Shown here one piece after another: positions 34,910-47,100 of a stretch of 64,000 nt of DNA. Position 1 is the first letter of the stretch. Every line of letters begins with the position of its first letter. Made by a program: the position numbers and the translations under genes. Where the stretch lies: NCBI GenBank assembly GCA_037447605.1, contig CM074806.1:1243432-1307431 (forward strand), written 5' to 3'. The notes beneath the pieces were generated by a model. That model saw only the letters and a program-made list of their open reading frames with translations. It ran no database searches and was not told the DNA's origin. The DNA comes from Zygnema circumcarinatum. Lineage: Eukaryota; Streptophyta; Zygnematophyceae; Zygnematales; Zygnemataceae.

Positions 34910-35429
34910 GCCTTGCGCCGCTGCGAGCAGCCCTCCCTCCTGCTATGCCTGCCGCGCGCCATCCAGACCGCCCGCCCCCATGGCCATGGGCGGGACAGAG
35001 GCAGACTCTCCAGTCTTCACGCTCCGCGACCACTTGCCTCGCCGCGCCAAATGTTGGCGTTGCGCTTCGGAATTTACACTAAAACAGAAACCGTACTTTC
35101 GACCTTCGAGTTCAAACTCTTTCCTCAGAGTGTATGTACTGATTTTGACATTTAGTCTTCGGAAAATTCCAGCGCTTGGCGCAGCCCAGTGCAGCTGGTT
35201 GGATACGATAGACGACGACGCTTTTGCGCGCTCTGCAGAGAGCGGGAGGGGGGGGCAGCACGACCGCAGGATAGGGTGTGTGTTCTCCCTCTGCTCTCGC
35301 GCGCCCATGGCGGTCACCGCACAGGCCGGGAATGAGTAACGCGAGCTCTTGCAATTATCGCCTCTCTCACCTGCTTCGTGCCGGCTGCACCGCGCCGCAA
35401 ATCAGGAGAGGCAGGCTCTGCGATCAGCC
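34910..35429. promoter_or_regulatory. Shared head-to-head promoter region (SGF29 / enoyl-CoA hydratase 2)
   Basis: A 520-bp GC-rich interval between two divergent start codons. It carries a GGGAGGGGGGGG run near 35246. No TATA box could be assigned. Bidirectional activity is inferred from geometry. Confidence 0.5.
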
Positions 35430-38400
35430 ATGGATGCATCCAAAGTTTTAGGCTATGAATTTGAAGAGGTGGGAGGCTCACGGGCTCTCTTCATCTTCCT
35501 TTTGCCGTCTGTGCAAACCTTTGCGTGCTGCATAGACTGCTGTGCACTGGAATCCGACGGGCTGAATAGCGGACTTGTTGCTAAAGATGCTTTTATGCAC
35601 ATTTATCGAAATTATGAAGCTCGAAGAGCGACAGCCTGCCTGACGATATCGGCTGTGTGAGGGGCATGTGGACAGCACAGACAGAGATTGAATACACGGA
35701 GAGGTATGCTTGCAATTTTTCCTGCCCCTAGTCGATTCTTTATTAATTTGGCATTTTCTCGAAAAGAAATAAAGAAAATAAATTTAACAGCTGTGGCGTA
35801 TGCACATAGTCTTGATAAATTTCCTTATCTTCTCAATTTTTACATGGGACTTCCCTGCTTAACTTAACTTGCTGGTTTTCTTCAATTCTTTTGTATCAAG
35901 TGTAAGACTCGGCAATTCTTCAAAAGGAATTTCATCCCACCTCATGTCTCTTTGAATTTCTTTATTCATCGATTGACCAGCTGAGATGTTTCCAAACCTC
36001 GATAGTAGTGCGCTCCTTGTTAGAGGAAAGGCGCACTACTAAGGCGCGAGGATTCTTTCTGGCATTCCAGAATCTATGACGCGTTGCAGTATCGCTATTG
36101 GTCGCGCTAAAATTTAGAAAGATACTGCGTTCTTTGCAACCTTGACTTCTTAGTTGAACAGTTTAAACATCAGAGTTCCTACCCGGTAAGGTGACCTGCC
36201 GCAATGCATTGATGCTAGATGCATTTTTTAGTTTCGGCATGGTGGCGCTATTGCACTCATGGGATGAAATAAGTTGGATCAGGAGTCCACCAGTTTTTTT
36301 AAATCGTGCAATGACCATATTGACAAAATAAGGTCTTCAAGTTGTTAATATATACTAGCACTATTTTCCTTAAAAGGTACTCGATCAATACAGTCCGATG
36401 TTCGATAGTTTCTGGTCCGATTGAATATTCTTTAATGACTCTTCGATTTGCTCGTTGCAGAGACGTGGCATTGTATGCCCTAGCGGTGGGTGCTCCAGGT
36501 GGAAATGCGAGCAACGAATTAGAGCTACCTTTTGTTTATAACAACCTTTTCAAAGACAACTTCAAGGTATACACCTGCGCCTTAATGTCTTCATTATTTT
36601 CTACGTCAGGTTATTTGATTATGAGCTCTCGATGTTTGCTCCTACATTTGAACATTGAACACTTGTGTCGTAAAGTGACTTAGTGCGCACATGTAGTGTT
36701 GCTTGTTGTTCTGTACTCGTGGTTGCATTGACAGAGTAGCCTGACTCTGAGGTTATCAGTTTGAAATCCCCTTTGCGAATGGAAAGCAACTGTCGTCGTG
36801 TCAAACCTTCGTGAACTAGAATGTTGCTCTCTTATTTGTATGTTTGCACCTGAGGTATTGCCTTTGATCTGTTTCCACTTTTTGTCTTGTCCTGGATGTG
36901 AGTCATGCGATACAGAGCTTCAAATGATTGATGTTGGAGATTCTTGTCTTGACCAATTCCTTATGATCAAGTGGTGATGGCTTTATTTACCATGGGTATT
37001 ATAGGTGCTTCCGACCTTTGCAGTGCTTTTCCCTGCGAGTCTGATAGAGCAATTCCTTTCCTTAGAGAGCCTCCAGTAAGTGCATTTTCTCAGCCGTTTA
37101 CACCCATGCTCTCTATTCATTATCATGGACATATGCACACTGCCAGGGGAGCTATCGCGAGTTAGGGATGTTGGGTTGATGTGAGAGTTCTTCACGAAGG
37201 AAATTAGGCGGTAATGTCCTTTTTTTCTCCAGTCACAAAACAGTACGGCTACATGGAAGGCCAGAGAGAAGAGGAGAGCGGTGTAGGGAGTGGATAGTTT
37301 CAAATTTCAATTGTTTGATTGGTGGCCTTGTAGTGGTTCTTAAGGCATTCTGTAAGGGGGAGAGTACAGATTTGACCCGAAGCTACTACTCCATGGAGAA
37401 CACTACTTGGAACTTCGTAAATCTCTGCCAATTCGGGCTAAGGCAAGTGTTTGGCGGATCATGCAGTTTCTTGCATTTGTTCTTTTGACATAATGCATCA
37501 AAAGAGACATTTACTCAGATAGTAGATATGACAGTTTTGCATGTGATGGCTGCTTTGCCGGTCAAGTATTGAATGGGAGCACAGCTAACGGCCAATCTGA
37601 AGGCTCAGTGGTATGGGCGTGTTTCTGGATTCAAATAAAAGAAACCGCTGACTCATGGCGATGCATATGTCTTGCCGATATTTTTTCTGGCGTGTTGCTA
37701 GTGAAAATGCTACTACATGATAGCTGTTTTGTTGGCTTGCAGGACCTAAATGACTCAAAATTTGTGCACTCTGTGTTGCACAGGTGCGCAGTCGGAGCAG
37801 GATATGTGGTCTACAGGACAAAGGTAGGCCTCTGTGCCACCGAGAGCATAGGGGACTATAAGGAGGTGCATCAAGGACTGAATCACAGCCCTTCCCCTCA
37901 ACTAGCATCCAGAAGGGTGATGAATGGAGTGTGCAGGCAAAGCAGCTTTGCTGGATGTGGAGACCGTCAGTCTGGACGCCTCCACTGGTGCCGTGCTCTG
38001 CATCAACAGGTATCCCTTCGGATCTTTACCCTAGCGTTTTATCAAGCACTTATCCGCGGTCAATTTGGGCATTGTTTGCAGTCCCCTCATATCTTGTATT
38101 CCAGGCACGAATGGAAGTTTTGGTACGCACATTTTGACAACGTTGGGGTCTTCAGTAATTGCAGTTTCTTGTCTGCTGAGAAAGATTAATAAACGACTCT
38201 GCGATGGTGATATTTGTGTGCAGAGCCACATGCGTTTTGAGGGGAGCAGGTGGCTTCGCAGTTTCTCAGCCCCTTTCGCGAACAGGTCTTCCACTTCCTC
38301 CAATCCCCTCGCAACCACGTGACGTGCCTCCCCACAGGCAGTGGGAGGAGAAGACTGCACCTGCACAGGTGTGGCATGACACACTGAAAGTCCTTTTGGA

Positions 38401-39543
38401 GTCACATTATGAAATCAAGGCTTTGGGAATGTCTTTGGGGTTGATAATGAGCGGCACAGTTGCACTAGCTGGTGAGGTTAACCCAGTGGGCGAAAGTTGA
38501 CTGATACTGTATCAGCTGAACTCCGAGCTCGCTGAATGGTTTCTACGGTGAGCAGAGCAGAAAAAAAAGGAAAGTAATGAATCCAGTGCGATGTTGGCCT
38601 GCGAATGGGACGAGATGCATTAAGCTAATCTTACGTCTGCATGGTACAACACGACCGTCTCCAGAGTGAAGCCGTATACCCTGAGAGTACTATGGGCACT
38701 CGTTAAATCTGAAAAGACCTCCTATTACGACTGTGCAGGCTCTTCTTTACCGTCTGTGCGGTGATTACAATCCTCTCCATGCTGACCCCGAGTTCGCAGC
38801 CTCTGCAGGGTGAGTTGCTCTTGTTGAAGTTAAACTTCAGCATAGAGGAGCAGTTGAGTTCATCATCAAACATGAAATAAGGAGAAGGGAGGAATGTCCT
38901 TCCTGCAGTTGCTTGAGATTGGCTCTCACGACATGTTTCTGATTGCAGGTTTGAGCAGCCCATACTTCACGGCCTCTGCACTCTGGGTTTTGCGACGCGT
39001 GCCCTGCTGCGGTGCTTCTGTGGCGGGCAGCCGGAACGCTTGCAGAGCGTGCAAGTGCGCTTTCTCCTCCATGTGTTTCCGGGAGAGACACTTGTCACTT
39101 CTATGTGGTCAGACGCTGCAAAAGAACAGTAAGTGATCCCCTTGCTTGCTGTCTTTGTATGGATACAGGAACCTTAGGCAAACGAGGCAGTGTGGGAAAT
39201 ACTGAGAAGGAAAATGGCTGCCTCTAGCATCAATATGCAGGAAAGCGACCACCATGGGCAGATGGCTAGAATATTGATAAGATTGTTGTGTGGATGACCT
39301 TTGTTCATGAAGAGACCCGGAGGGCCCGGTCGAAGCTGAGGATCAACGCTATTTAGATGCAACAAGCCATAATAGCATAGCAAATCTGTCGCTTATTCTT
39401 CTGTACTGCACTTTAGCGGCAGAAAGCACTGACTGAAATGTGCAATCGGTGTTTGCAGGGTCTTGTTTACTTGCGAGGTGAAGGAGCGGAAGGGCCTGGT
39501 CCTACGAGGGGTTGCCAAGATCGCTGCAATTTCACGCCTGTAG
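35430..39543 (+). CDS. ECH2: Peroxisomal enoyl-CoA hydratase 2 (MaoC/hot-dog fold)
   Basis: Hydratase converting 2-trans-enoyl-CoA to (3R)-hydroxyacyl-CoA in peroxisomal oxidation of unsaturated fatty acids. Exons: 35430-35468, 35681-35703, 36461-36566, 37005-37075, 37370-37442, 37784-37823, 37937-38009, 38224-38368, 38739-38809, 38949-39128, 39459-39543; phases agree; about 301 residues. Family blocks are VLPTFAVLF, FDPKLLLHGEHYLEL, CGLQDKGKAALLDVET, RATCVLRGAGGFAVSQ, the hydratase-2 motif GDYNPLHADPEFAASAGF (Asp about 199, His about 204), QPILHGLCTLGFATRALLRC and HVFPGETLVTSMW. The protein ends in SRL, a peroxisomal PTS1 signal. Exon 2 is only 23 nt. Intron 5 starts with GC (AAG/GCAAGT), a GC-AG intron. 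Head-to-head with SGF29. Confidence 0.93.
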
Positions 39544-40005
39544 GACTTTCCGAGCTGTTGTATCATACCACCGGCTGTAGTGCCGTTTGCAGGAATCAGC
39601 TTCTCGTTTGCTTTCTCCACCACCCCGTGTTGTGCGGTAGATGCGGCCATGGCGTCCCTGGTTTTTTCCATGGACCTCTCATGCCCAATGTTCCTTGCTA
39701 GGTCCGTTTCAATCACACCCCTCAATCCCGTGGACATGCGCCTCGCCCCGTGCCCGCGGCTGCCGCATGCGCGCATGCATGCATGCAAATGGCCGGCGAG
39801 GATTTATCACAATTTTGGGTATTGCAAAAACTAGCCGCAAACTTGCCGCCGTTGCTACTTTTCCGACACTTGAAAAATATTTTCCGGGCAGTCCGGAAAC
39901 ATCCTTCGCTTCTTCTGAAAAAAGGACGTGTGACACGTGTCGCCCTCCTGCTACGATCATACAATTTCAAGCTGCACGCACTTCGCAGACAGGTCCCGGT
40001 CTGCC
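39544..40005. other. 3' flank of enoyl-CoA hydratase 2
   Basis: Probably the 3' UTR. It contains GCGCATGCATGCATGCA near 39770 and a minus-strand open frame (39788-39393) of uncertain meaning that overlaps the last hydratase exon. CACGTG words appear at its right end. Confidence 0.4.
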
Positions 40006-40963
40006 GCACGTGTGGAAGTAACAGGTGGATCAAGATCCACGTGCGTTGGTTGTCTCGTCCTAACACATGAAATGTTGATTTTATTTTGAGGGTAAATTGC
40101 ACGTTCCATGAGGAAGTGGCGTTACGAATCGGCGGACGCCACGTGGACGTTTTGAAGCTGTGTGGTTTACGTAGGCGAAGTTTCGACCGCAGACGGTTGC
40201 ACTCCAATTGTGTGCGTGTGTTGCCATGTTGAGACGTTTGTGGGTCTTGCAGGGAGTGGCGCGTGTGGGATGGTGAGGGTTCTTGGAGGGGACTTCCGCT
40301 AATCCTAACCCTAACCCTAATATTACTGTAACTCTAACCTGAATCCAACCCTAACGCTAACCCTAACCTAATTCTTAGCTTAATCTAACCACGTGCGTTG
40401 CCTAGTGGTAAGACATGAAATATTGATTTCCCTGGAAATTTGTATAGACGACGAATCCAAAACCAACGAAAACCGAAATGCTTAATTCCTCCGACAGGCT
40501 TACGTGGTCAAGGTCTGACTCCCCCTATTGGGAAAAAAAGAAAGGGGATTTAAAATTGTTTTTGGTAAAAGCCTAAACGTGGAAAATATATTTCAATTGT
40601 ATATCCACTTGAGGCTACGTGGTAGCCCGAGCAGGCTCCACGTCGCTGCTTTCGTTCCCACTAATCCGGTTCACCACTTTGCTATTTTTTTCCCGTCGTT
40701 GTCCTTCGTCTCCCCCTTTAACAAGGGCGAGGCCAGCCATGGCGGAGCGCCGCCTGAGCCTCTTCCCCTCCTCCTGCCCTTCCAACCCTCCCTGAAGGAA
40801 CCCCAAAGTGCAATTGCGCCTGGGAATCTATGAATACAGGGTAGCCTCTTGCTTCTCCTTGCAGCTGCCACGTGTCCGCTCATCCAGGCTTTGCGCTCTC
40901 TCTCCGAGTATTCGCGGAGTGGAGAGATAGTGGATAGAGCCGGAGGCCTTTCAGTGGTAGAAA
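40006..40963. promoter_or_regulatory. CACGTG-rich 5' flank of the FtsH-like gene
   Basis: ACGTG cores lie near 40006, 40038, 40138, 40391, 40617 and 40867, mostly as CCACGTG or GCACGTG. A telomere-like CCCTAA run interrupts them at about 40299-40373. The last 170 bp before the ATG are CT-rich. Inferred promoter and 5' UTR. Confidence 0.55.
40299..40373. repeat. Interstitial telomere-like CCCTAA tract
   Basis: Units read CCTAACCCTAACCCTAATA, then CCAACCCTAACGCTAACCC, so the six-base form CCCTAA dominates over the plant seven-base CCCTAAA. It lies inside the FtsH-like promoter region. Confidence 0.75.
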
Positions 40964-43515
40964 ATGGCGCTAGTTTCTGCTGCAGCTGCTTCTTCCTGTG
41001 TTTCAAAGCGTTCCCTCTACCCTTTGTGCCGCTTTTCAAGCCAGACAGCCGAACAGCGGCATGCAGGGCTGGCTGACGTCTCACAGAACCTCAGAATGGA
41101 GAGCCCTGCATCGACAGGAGAGCCTATTTTATGTAGACAGGGAATTCGTCTAGCTGGAACGTCCTTTTTTGGTGTCACGCAGCAAATGACAGACCGGTAT
41201 ACAGCAGCAAGCAGGTTACAGACAGGGATTCATTGGACAAGGAAGGAAATTCGCAGTCGTCTAATTCGAGTTTCAGCTGCAATAGGGAATGGATCAGGGG
41301 CTCCTTCAACTGCGGATTTGAATTTACCTCTTTGTGAACCTGAAACCCACGATGGAGCCGTTGAACCTAAACCTCAATCTACTCGCCGCACTCGCCCTTT
41401 TAGGTTGCCGAAGATTTTTCGGATTCGTCCGCGCTTGTGGCTGCTTTCAAGGAGACTTAGCCCCGCGAATTTGAAAAAAATGTTGAACCGAGCAGCAGAG
41501 GTCCTTCAGACTCATCGATGGATGTCCCTGGTCATGGTATTTTTATTAGTTTCAGTTACTCTCTACACATTAGCTGCACGCTGGCCATCACCCCCTCCTT
41601 CCCAGCTTGTTCCTTACTCAGATTTCGTCCAACAGGTAGTGAAAAGAAGTGTTGGGGAGGTGAGCTTCCAGGAAGGCTCGTCCCTTCTCTACTATAATGT
41701 GAAGCAGGCAGCCGTGAATGAAGCAGCGAAGATAGGTGAAACCGTGTTGCAAGCGACCAAGGAGTTGCAGGGTTTAAAGGTTGAACCTGCTTGGCAGTAT
41801 GTGACACGGCGAGTGAAGCGAGATGAGACCTTTCTCCTGTCTCTGCTACTTGAGACTGGTGTGAAGTTCAGCTCTGTACCCGTGCCTTGGAGCTCATCAG
41901 TGCGCTCACTTGCAGCAACCATGTTGATGCTCTGGGTACCCATTGCCCCATTTCTGCTACTCATGCTTCGGCAGCTCAGTGGTCGTGAGTCTTCAGCGAG
42001 GCGGGAACCAAAGAAGCCGAGACCCACTCGCTTTACTGATGTGGCGGGTGTGGACACTGCCAAAGCTGAGCTCACAGAGGTGACGCAACTTTCAGCGTGT
42101 TGCTGCTGGGCTGAGATGGGCTGCTACAGTGCTGGATTGAGCAATGGGAATATCAATGTGAAAGTGACTGTTGTTTCGGGCTGCTACCTCAGCGAAAGTT
42201 GCTGAAAGCTGTAAAAACCTTTTCTGTAAAGAGATTGACGTACAAGGACGTATCCTCGCATAACAGCATATTGCCCTTTTTATTCATTTTTATGATCTTC
42301 TGTGGTTGCATTAATTAATTTACGAGGTGTTTGTCGGGATGTTTGGATGGACAGATTGTTTGCTGTCTCAAGGGAGATGCAAAATACAATAATCTCGGAG
42401 CACAGCTGCCAAAGGGAGTGCTACTTTATGGACCCCCTGGCACTGGGAAGACACTTCTGGCACGGGCAGTAGCAGGCGAGGCTGGTGTGCCATTTTTTGC
42501 AGCTTCTGCTAGTGAGTTTGTTGAGTTATTTGTGGGAAGAGGAGCAGCTCGTATAAGGGAACTCTTTGAAAATGCTAGGAAGAAGGCCCCTTGCATTGTG
42601 TTCATTGATGAGCTTGATGCGGTTGGTGGTCGGCGAGGAGCGAGCTTCAATGACGAAAGGGATCAGACTTTGAATCAGGTGAGGGTTTATCAAATGAGAC
42701 AAAAATGCCTGCTGAGGCATACTGCTTAGCCTTCTATGTCATTTGAGATTCGAGTCAGTTGTGCATTTTTGGCGAGTTCTTGCTCTCTATTCTTATTGTT
42801 GTGCTTCTTGAAACGACACCCCCTTTTAACCTACAACATGTGGTGTGCTCTGCTCTGCAGTTGCTGACAGAAATGGACGGCTTCAATTCTGACAGTAGAG
42901 TTCTTGTCCTAGCGGCCACCAATCGGATGGATGCTTTGGACCCGGCCCTCCTCCGTCCTGGAAGGATATCGCGGAAGGTTAAAGTTGGGCTTCCGGATGT
43001 GAAGGGCCGAGAGCAGATCCTGAGCATCCACCTGCGAGGGAAGCCTGTGGACGGCGATCTCCAAAGGATGATCGCGGCAGTCGCTGCGTTGACAGAAGGC
43101 TTAGCGGGTGCTGACCTTGCGAACATTGCCAATGAGGCGGCACTTCTGGCTGGCCGAAGAGGTGCGTTTGCAGGTTCCCTTTAGGGCGCAGTCTTGATGT
43201 CATTGACTGTGCTCATATAACTAATTCATCAACATCCGGCCTAGCTTCGCGGCCAGGTCAGCATGCATGGAAGACCATTGAGAGGGATGGGTGCATGGTG
43301 GTGCCTGTACAGATTCAAGCTCTCTTACTTTGGAGAACCTTCTGGAGGCTGTGGACCGAACAAAGTTTGGAGTGGGAGAGAAAGGGGGCCCCGTGAGAGG
43401 GTGGTGGAGGAATCTGTCAAAGCTTGCGGCGGATGGCCTTGGGGAGGAGTTCAGTTCAAAGCCGTGGCAGCGAAAGGGGTCCCCGGACTACCGCTCTGCA
43501 CCGCTGGGGAGTTAG
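40964..43515 (+). CDS. FtsH-like AAA-ATPase lacking the M41 protease domain
   Basis: Membrane AAA protein of the FtsH group. Exons: 40964-42079, 42355-42678, 42861-43161, 43313-43515; phases agree; about 647 residues. The Ser/Arg/Ala-rich first 50 residues look like an organelle transit peptide. Transmembrane spans lie at about 187-204 and 320-340, with the FtsH lumenal region between ([15 protein letters not shown]). The AAA domain has [16 protein letters not shown], Walker A GPPGTGKT (about 398-405), [20 protein letters not shown], Walker B IVFIDE (about 453-458) and LLRPGR (arginine finger), ending at [19 protein letters not shown]. After that only about 66 residues follow, so the zinc-protease domain with HEXXH is absent. 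Plant plastids have such proteolytically inactive relatives (FtsHi and a 620-residue AAA form), so this is probably natural, not a break. Function beyond ATPase unknown. Confidence 0.88.
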
Positions 43516-44111
43516 CGAGAGGGAAATTTTGAGGCGTGTAAATAGGAAAAATGTCTTGAATCCGTGGGAAATATAAGGTGCAGCACACCTTTCTATTTTT
43601 TCTTTTTTAAAATTGGGACCACAAGGCAGTGATATACATAGTGCTATACTTGAATATCCAGGGGGGTGACATTGCACATTTATTTGGTTTTTAAAAAAAT
43701 CTGAAGGAAATGGTTGCAGATGTTTAGGTTAATGAAGAATAGAAACATATTCAAAAGAATGTTCAACATGTCAAAAGAAAGACAACAAGTTTGCCTTGGG
43801 GGTAGCAAGTTTTTAGGCACAATCAAATAATGTATAGTGCCTTCCTCGAATTGCATACGAAAAAAAAATTCGGTTAATCATGCTGTCAACAACTGATTTA
43901 ACACATACATTTCGACCTTTTGATACAATATGACAAGGGGGACAAAAACAAAACGAGAATTACTAAACGCCCGCCGATTGCCAGCAAATACTTCTGACGA
44001 GTGGTGGTTCTGCATCCCCCGATGCTTCAAATTACAATGCACTCAACAGACTCCGCTCCCCGGCCCAGCCCCAATCATGCATTGCGATGCATGTCATATC
44101 ACGTATGCACA
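43516..44111. other. Convergent intergenic spacer
   Basis: About 600 bp between the FtsH-like stop and the ABC transporter stop. It is AT-rich with A-runs near 43692 and 43860. It should hold both 3' UTRs. No gene was recognised. Confidence 0.5.
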
Positions 44112-47100
44112 TCATGATGTCCTGCTCGTGTGGGCGTCGCCCCTGCCCGCCATGGCGCCCTCGTTCTCAGCAACCCCCAGCTCGCCATTTGCTGCAAGAA
44201 GTCGCTCTACCCGAGCCGACCGCGACACGAGGTCAGCCCCTTCTTCTCCAAACCCGTCGTCTGACACCGATCCATCGTCTCCCAGAGAGAGTCTGTGGCC
44301 GCCATCGAAAGCTTCACACGTGTCATCGTCTGATGGTCTTTCGGCCTCCTGGAGAGCCCACATTCTGGCGTATACCCCTCCCTCCTTCAGCAGCTCCTCA
44401 TGGCCACCTTCCTCAATCACTTGCCCAGCCTCCATCACCTGAAATGCGTAAACCAGAAAAAAAGAATTGGTTTGGAACGAGCTCAAATTGCATGGCATAT
44501 GGAAAATGTTCTGTTTCCAATGCTAATGAGGTTCCCAAAGAACCCGAAAAAAGAAGAATGATGGCAGAGATAGCTAACCAGGATTCTGTCGCAGTGCTTG
44601 ATGGTGGACAGGCGATGCGCCACAAAAATGCATGTGCGACCCGTAGCCAGTTCCCTCAATGATTGCAAAATGGCTGCCTGTGAGCACACCCCCCAAACAC
44701 ATTTAGTCCATCAAAGATTCTGACAATTCTGGCATCCCACCTTTTTAATACTTTTCCCGTCATCAAAAGGTAACCTTTGGCATCTGTTTGTCCCAGCATC
44801 ACTGACCAAGCTTTCTTTGTCTACAGTCACAATACGGAAACAGAGAACTTCTGCATGACAATCAGATCAATCTCGCATTTCTAACCTGCCACCATTTGAT
44901 GAACATTGCATTTCAAAGGGGAGGTTTCTTCTTTAAGGAAGAATGCAGAAGGAAGGGCTCGACACCTCTGTAGCAGAATCGAGGGCACTCGTTGCCTCGT
45001 CACAGATGAGAAGCCGCGGGGCCTGCACAATGATGATCATTGTATGAGCAATGGCAGATCAGACCATCCCCTGAACAAGTACAGAACTCAGGAGTGGCCC
45101 ACAGAACACATCCAGCATGTTAGTTCGTCACAACAAAGTACGTTGGGCTAGCCCTGTTGTTTGAGGGCCATGCAAGTTGCTGAGAGTTTAAATCATGTCA
45201 CTCGCTTCCTTGCGGCACATCACCCTGCCTTCCCATTCGACGGGATGGGAAGAAATGACCTGCTATAGAAGGTTCGGTTCTGAGTGGCACATACTATTTC
45301 GCTACTGCTGCATGGACTCTGGTTCAGCACTATCCCGTTCCCATGAAAACAATGTAGAAAGCAGAGACCCAAGTCATGAGCTCCCCTATACCAGCAGTGT
45401 GCAACCACTTCATAGCCCACACCCCCCTCCTCCCCCGAAAATACCTTGAGGAACGCTCGAGCGATTGCAACTCGCTGCTTCTCGCCTCCGCTAAGCTGTA
45501 AGCAGCATCCCTCTGCATGTTAGCTTAAGTTTCTTCCAGCAAAATGCTCCTGCTGATGATTGTTACACTCATACTCACACAGCAAACACTTGCTGCCAAG
45601 CAGACTCTCGTGCCCCTGCCACCTCCAAAACTGTGAGGAGGGGCGGCAGGAAGTGGTAAGGGGCTCCTAAAACATCTCCGAGCAAAACAAAAGCCATAAG
45701 CAGTCGGTCCGCACCTTGAGCCCTCTCTCTCCCACAAGGGTGGAGTATCCTTCCGGCATGCGCATGATGGCATCGTGCAGCTTCTGCATGCCACGAAGAC
45801 ACCGCTAAGAGTGGTGTTGACGAAATTAAGTGACAAAATGTTTTCAATCTGCCAGAAATTTGTGAACGCATTAAAGAAGATGGCCTTGTGTCGCAGATTT
45901 TCTGTCAAGCGAAACTGCCGCATTGTACCATTGGTTCCGACCAAGTACATCGGGGATTAGAAAGAAATTGTACTGTGCAAGGACACCATCAGAATGAAGG
46001 ACAGGCAATGTGTGAAATGAATTCTCTGTGACCAGTGCTTGTTATGATGCGAAGGCAGAGCATTTAGGCGAAATGAGGCATATTTTGGCAAGCAAGTATG
46101 ACCTTCAGAGTCTAACAAAAGATACATTGCTCAAGGACAGAGAGTGCGCTTATGACTTTCTCTCTTAGCAGCAGAGAAAGTGTACGGGCAGGGGAACAAG
46201 ACTTCCAGTAGATGTGTGGACACCATAATATGAGGAATGATGCACAATTTATGTTCATGCTGAACTTAGAAGGGCTAAACAGTCTTGATTAATATGATAT
46301 TTGGAACAGCCGAGAATGACATCGTGACAGGGTTCCTTCAGTCCCTACCGCCAGCTTCGCCGCTTGCTCTATCTCTGTGCGAGAGGCAGTGGGCCGGCCA
46401 TACGCAATGTTGTAAAGAACGGTATCGTTGAACAGCACCTGCAGCACATGGAAACCACATCCCCTCAGGGCAATGACTGGCAAACCCAGTCAGAGATGGT
46501 CTTTTTTAAGCTGAATGGACGCTACATGGCGCCAATTCACAACAGAAAAAAAAAGGGGCAAAACTCACTGTGTCTTGCGGCACAACAGCCACAACTTTCC
46601 GCAAGGATTCCTGCAGCCCCCAGCCCCCCCCCCCCCTCTCCTTCAGCCACCATTCACTGACTTGGCATCAACGCATCAGTATGAGATAGTACGATGTTTG
46701 GGCGAGCTAAGCAATGGCAGGGCCATAGGAAGGTCAACCTTCTTGTCTATCGTCATGCGTGGGATGCAGCTCAGACTTTACCCGCAGCAAACCAACTAAA
46801 CAGTAGAGGCTTTACTCTTAATCCCTTCTGCCCAAATATCTTCCTGGGTATGCCCTTGATGTGTTCTGCGAGCACAGTGAGATCACCTGCTTGAGATCCT
46901 TAATGTCAATGCCATCGATCGCTATCCTCCCCCCGTCCGGATCATAGAGACGCAAGAGCAGCTTCACGCAGGTGGACTTTCCTGATCCCGAGGGCCCCAC
47001 GAGAGCAATACTCTGCCCGGGGAGGGCGGAGAAGGAGACACCTCCCAGCACCTGCAAGAAGCACCCCTCTCAACTTTGCTCAAAAAGCTTCTCCCTTCCC

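Noticed and set aside
44087-44662. Plus-strand frames opposite the last ABC-transporter exons
   Set aside because: Antisense shadows of recognised minus-strand exons.
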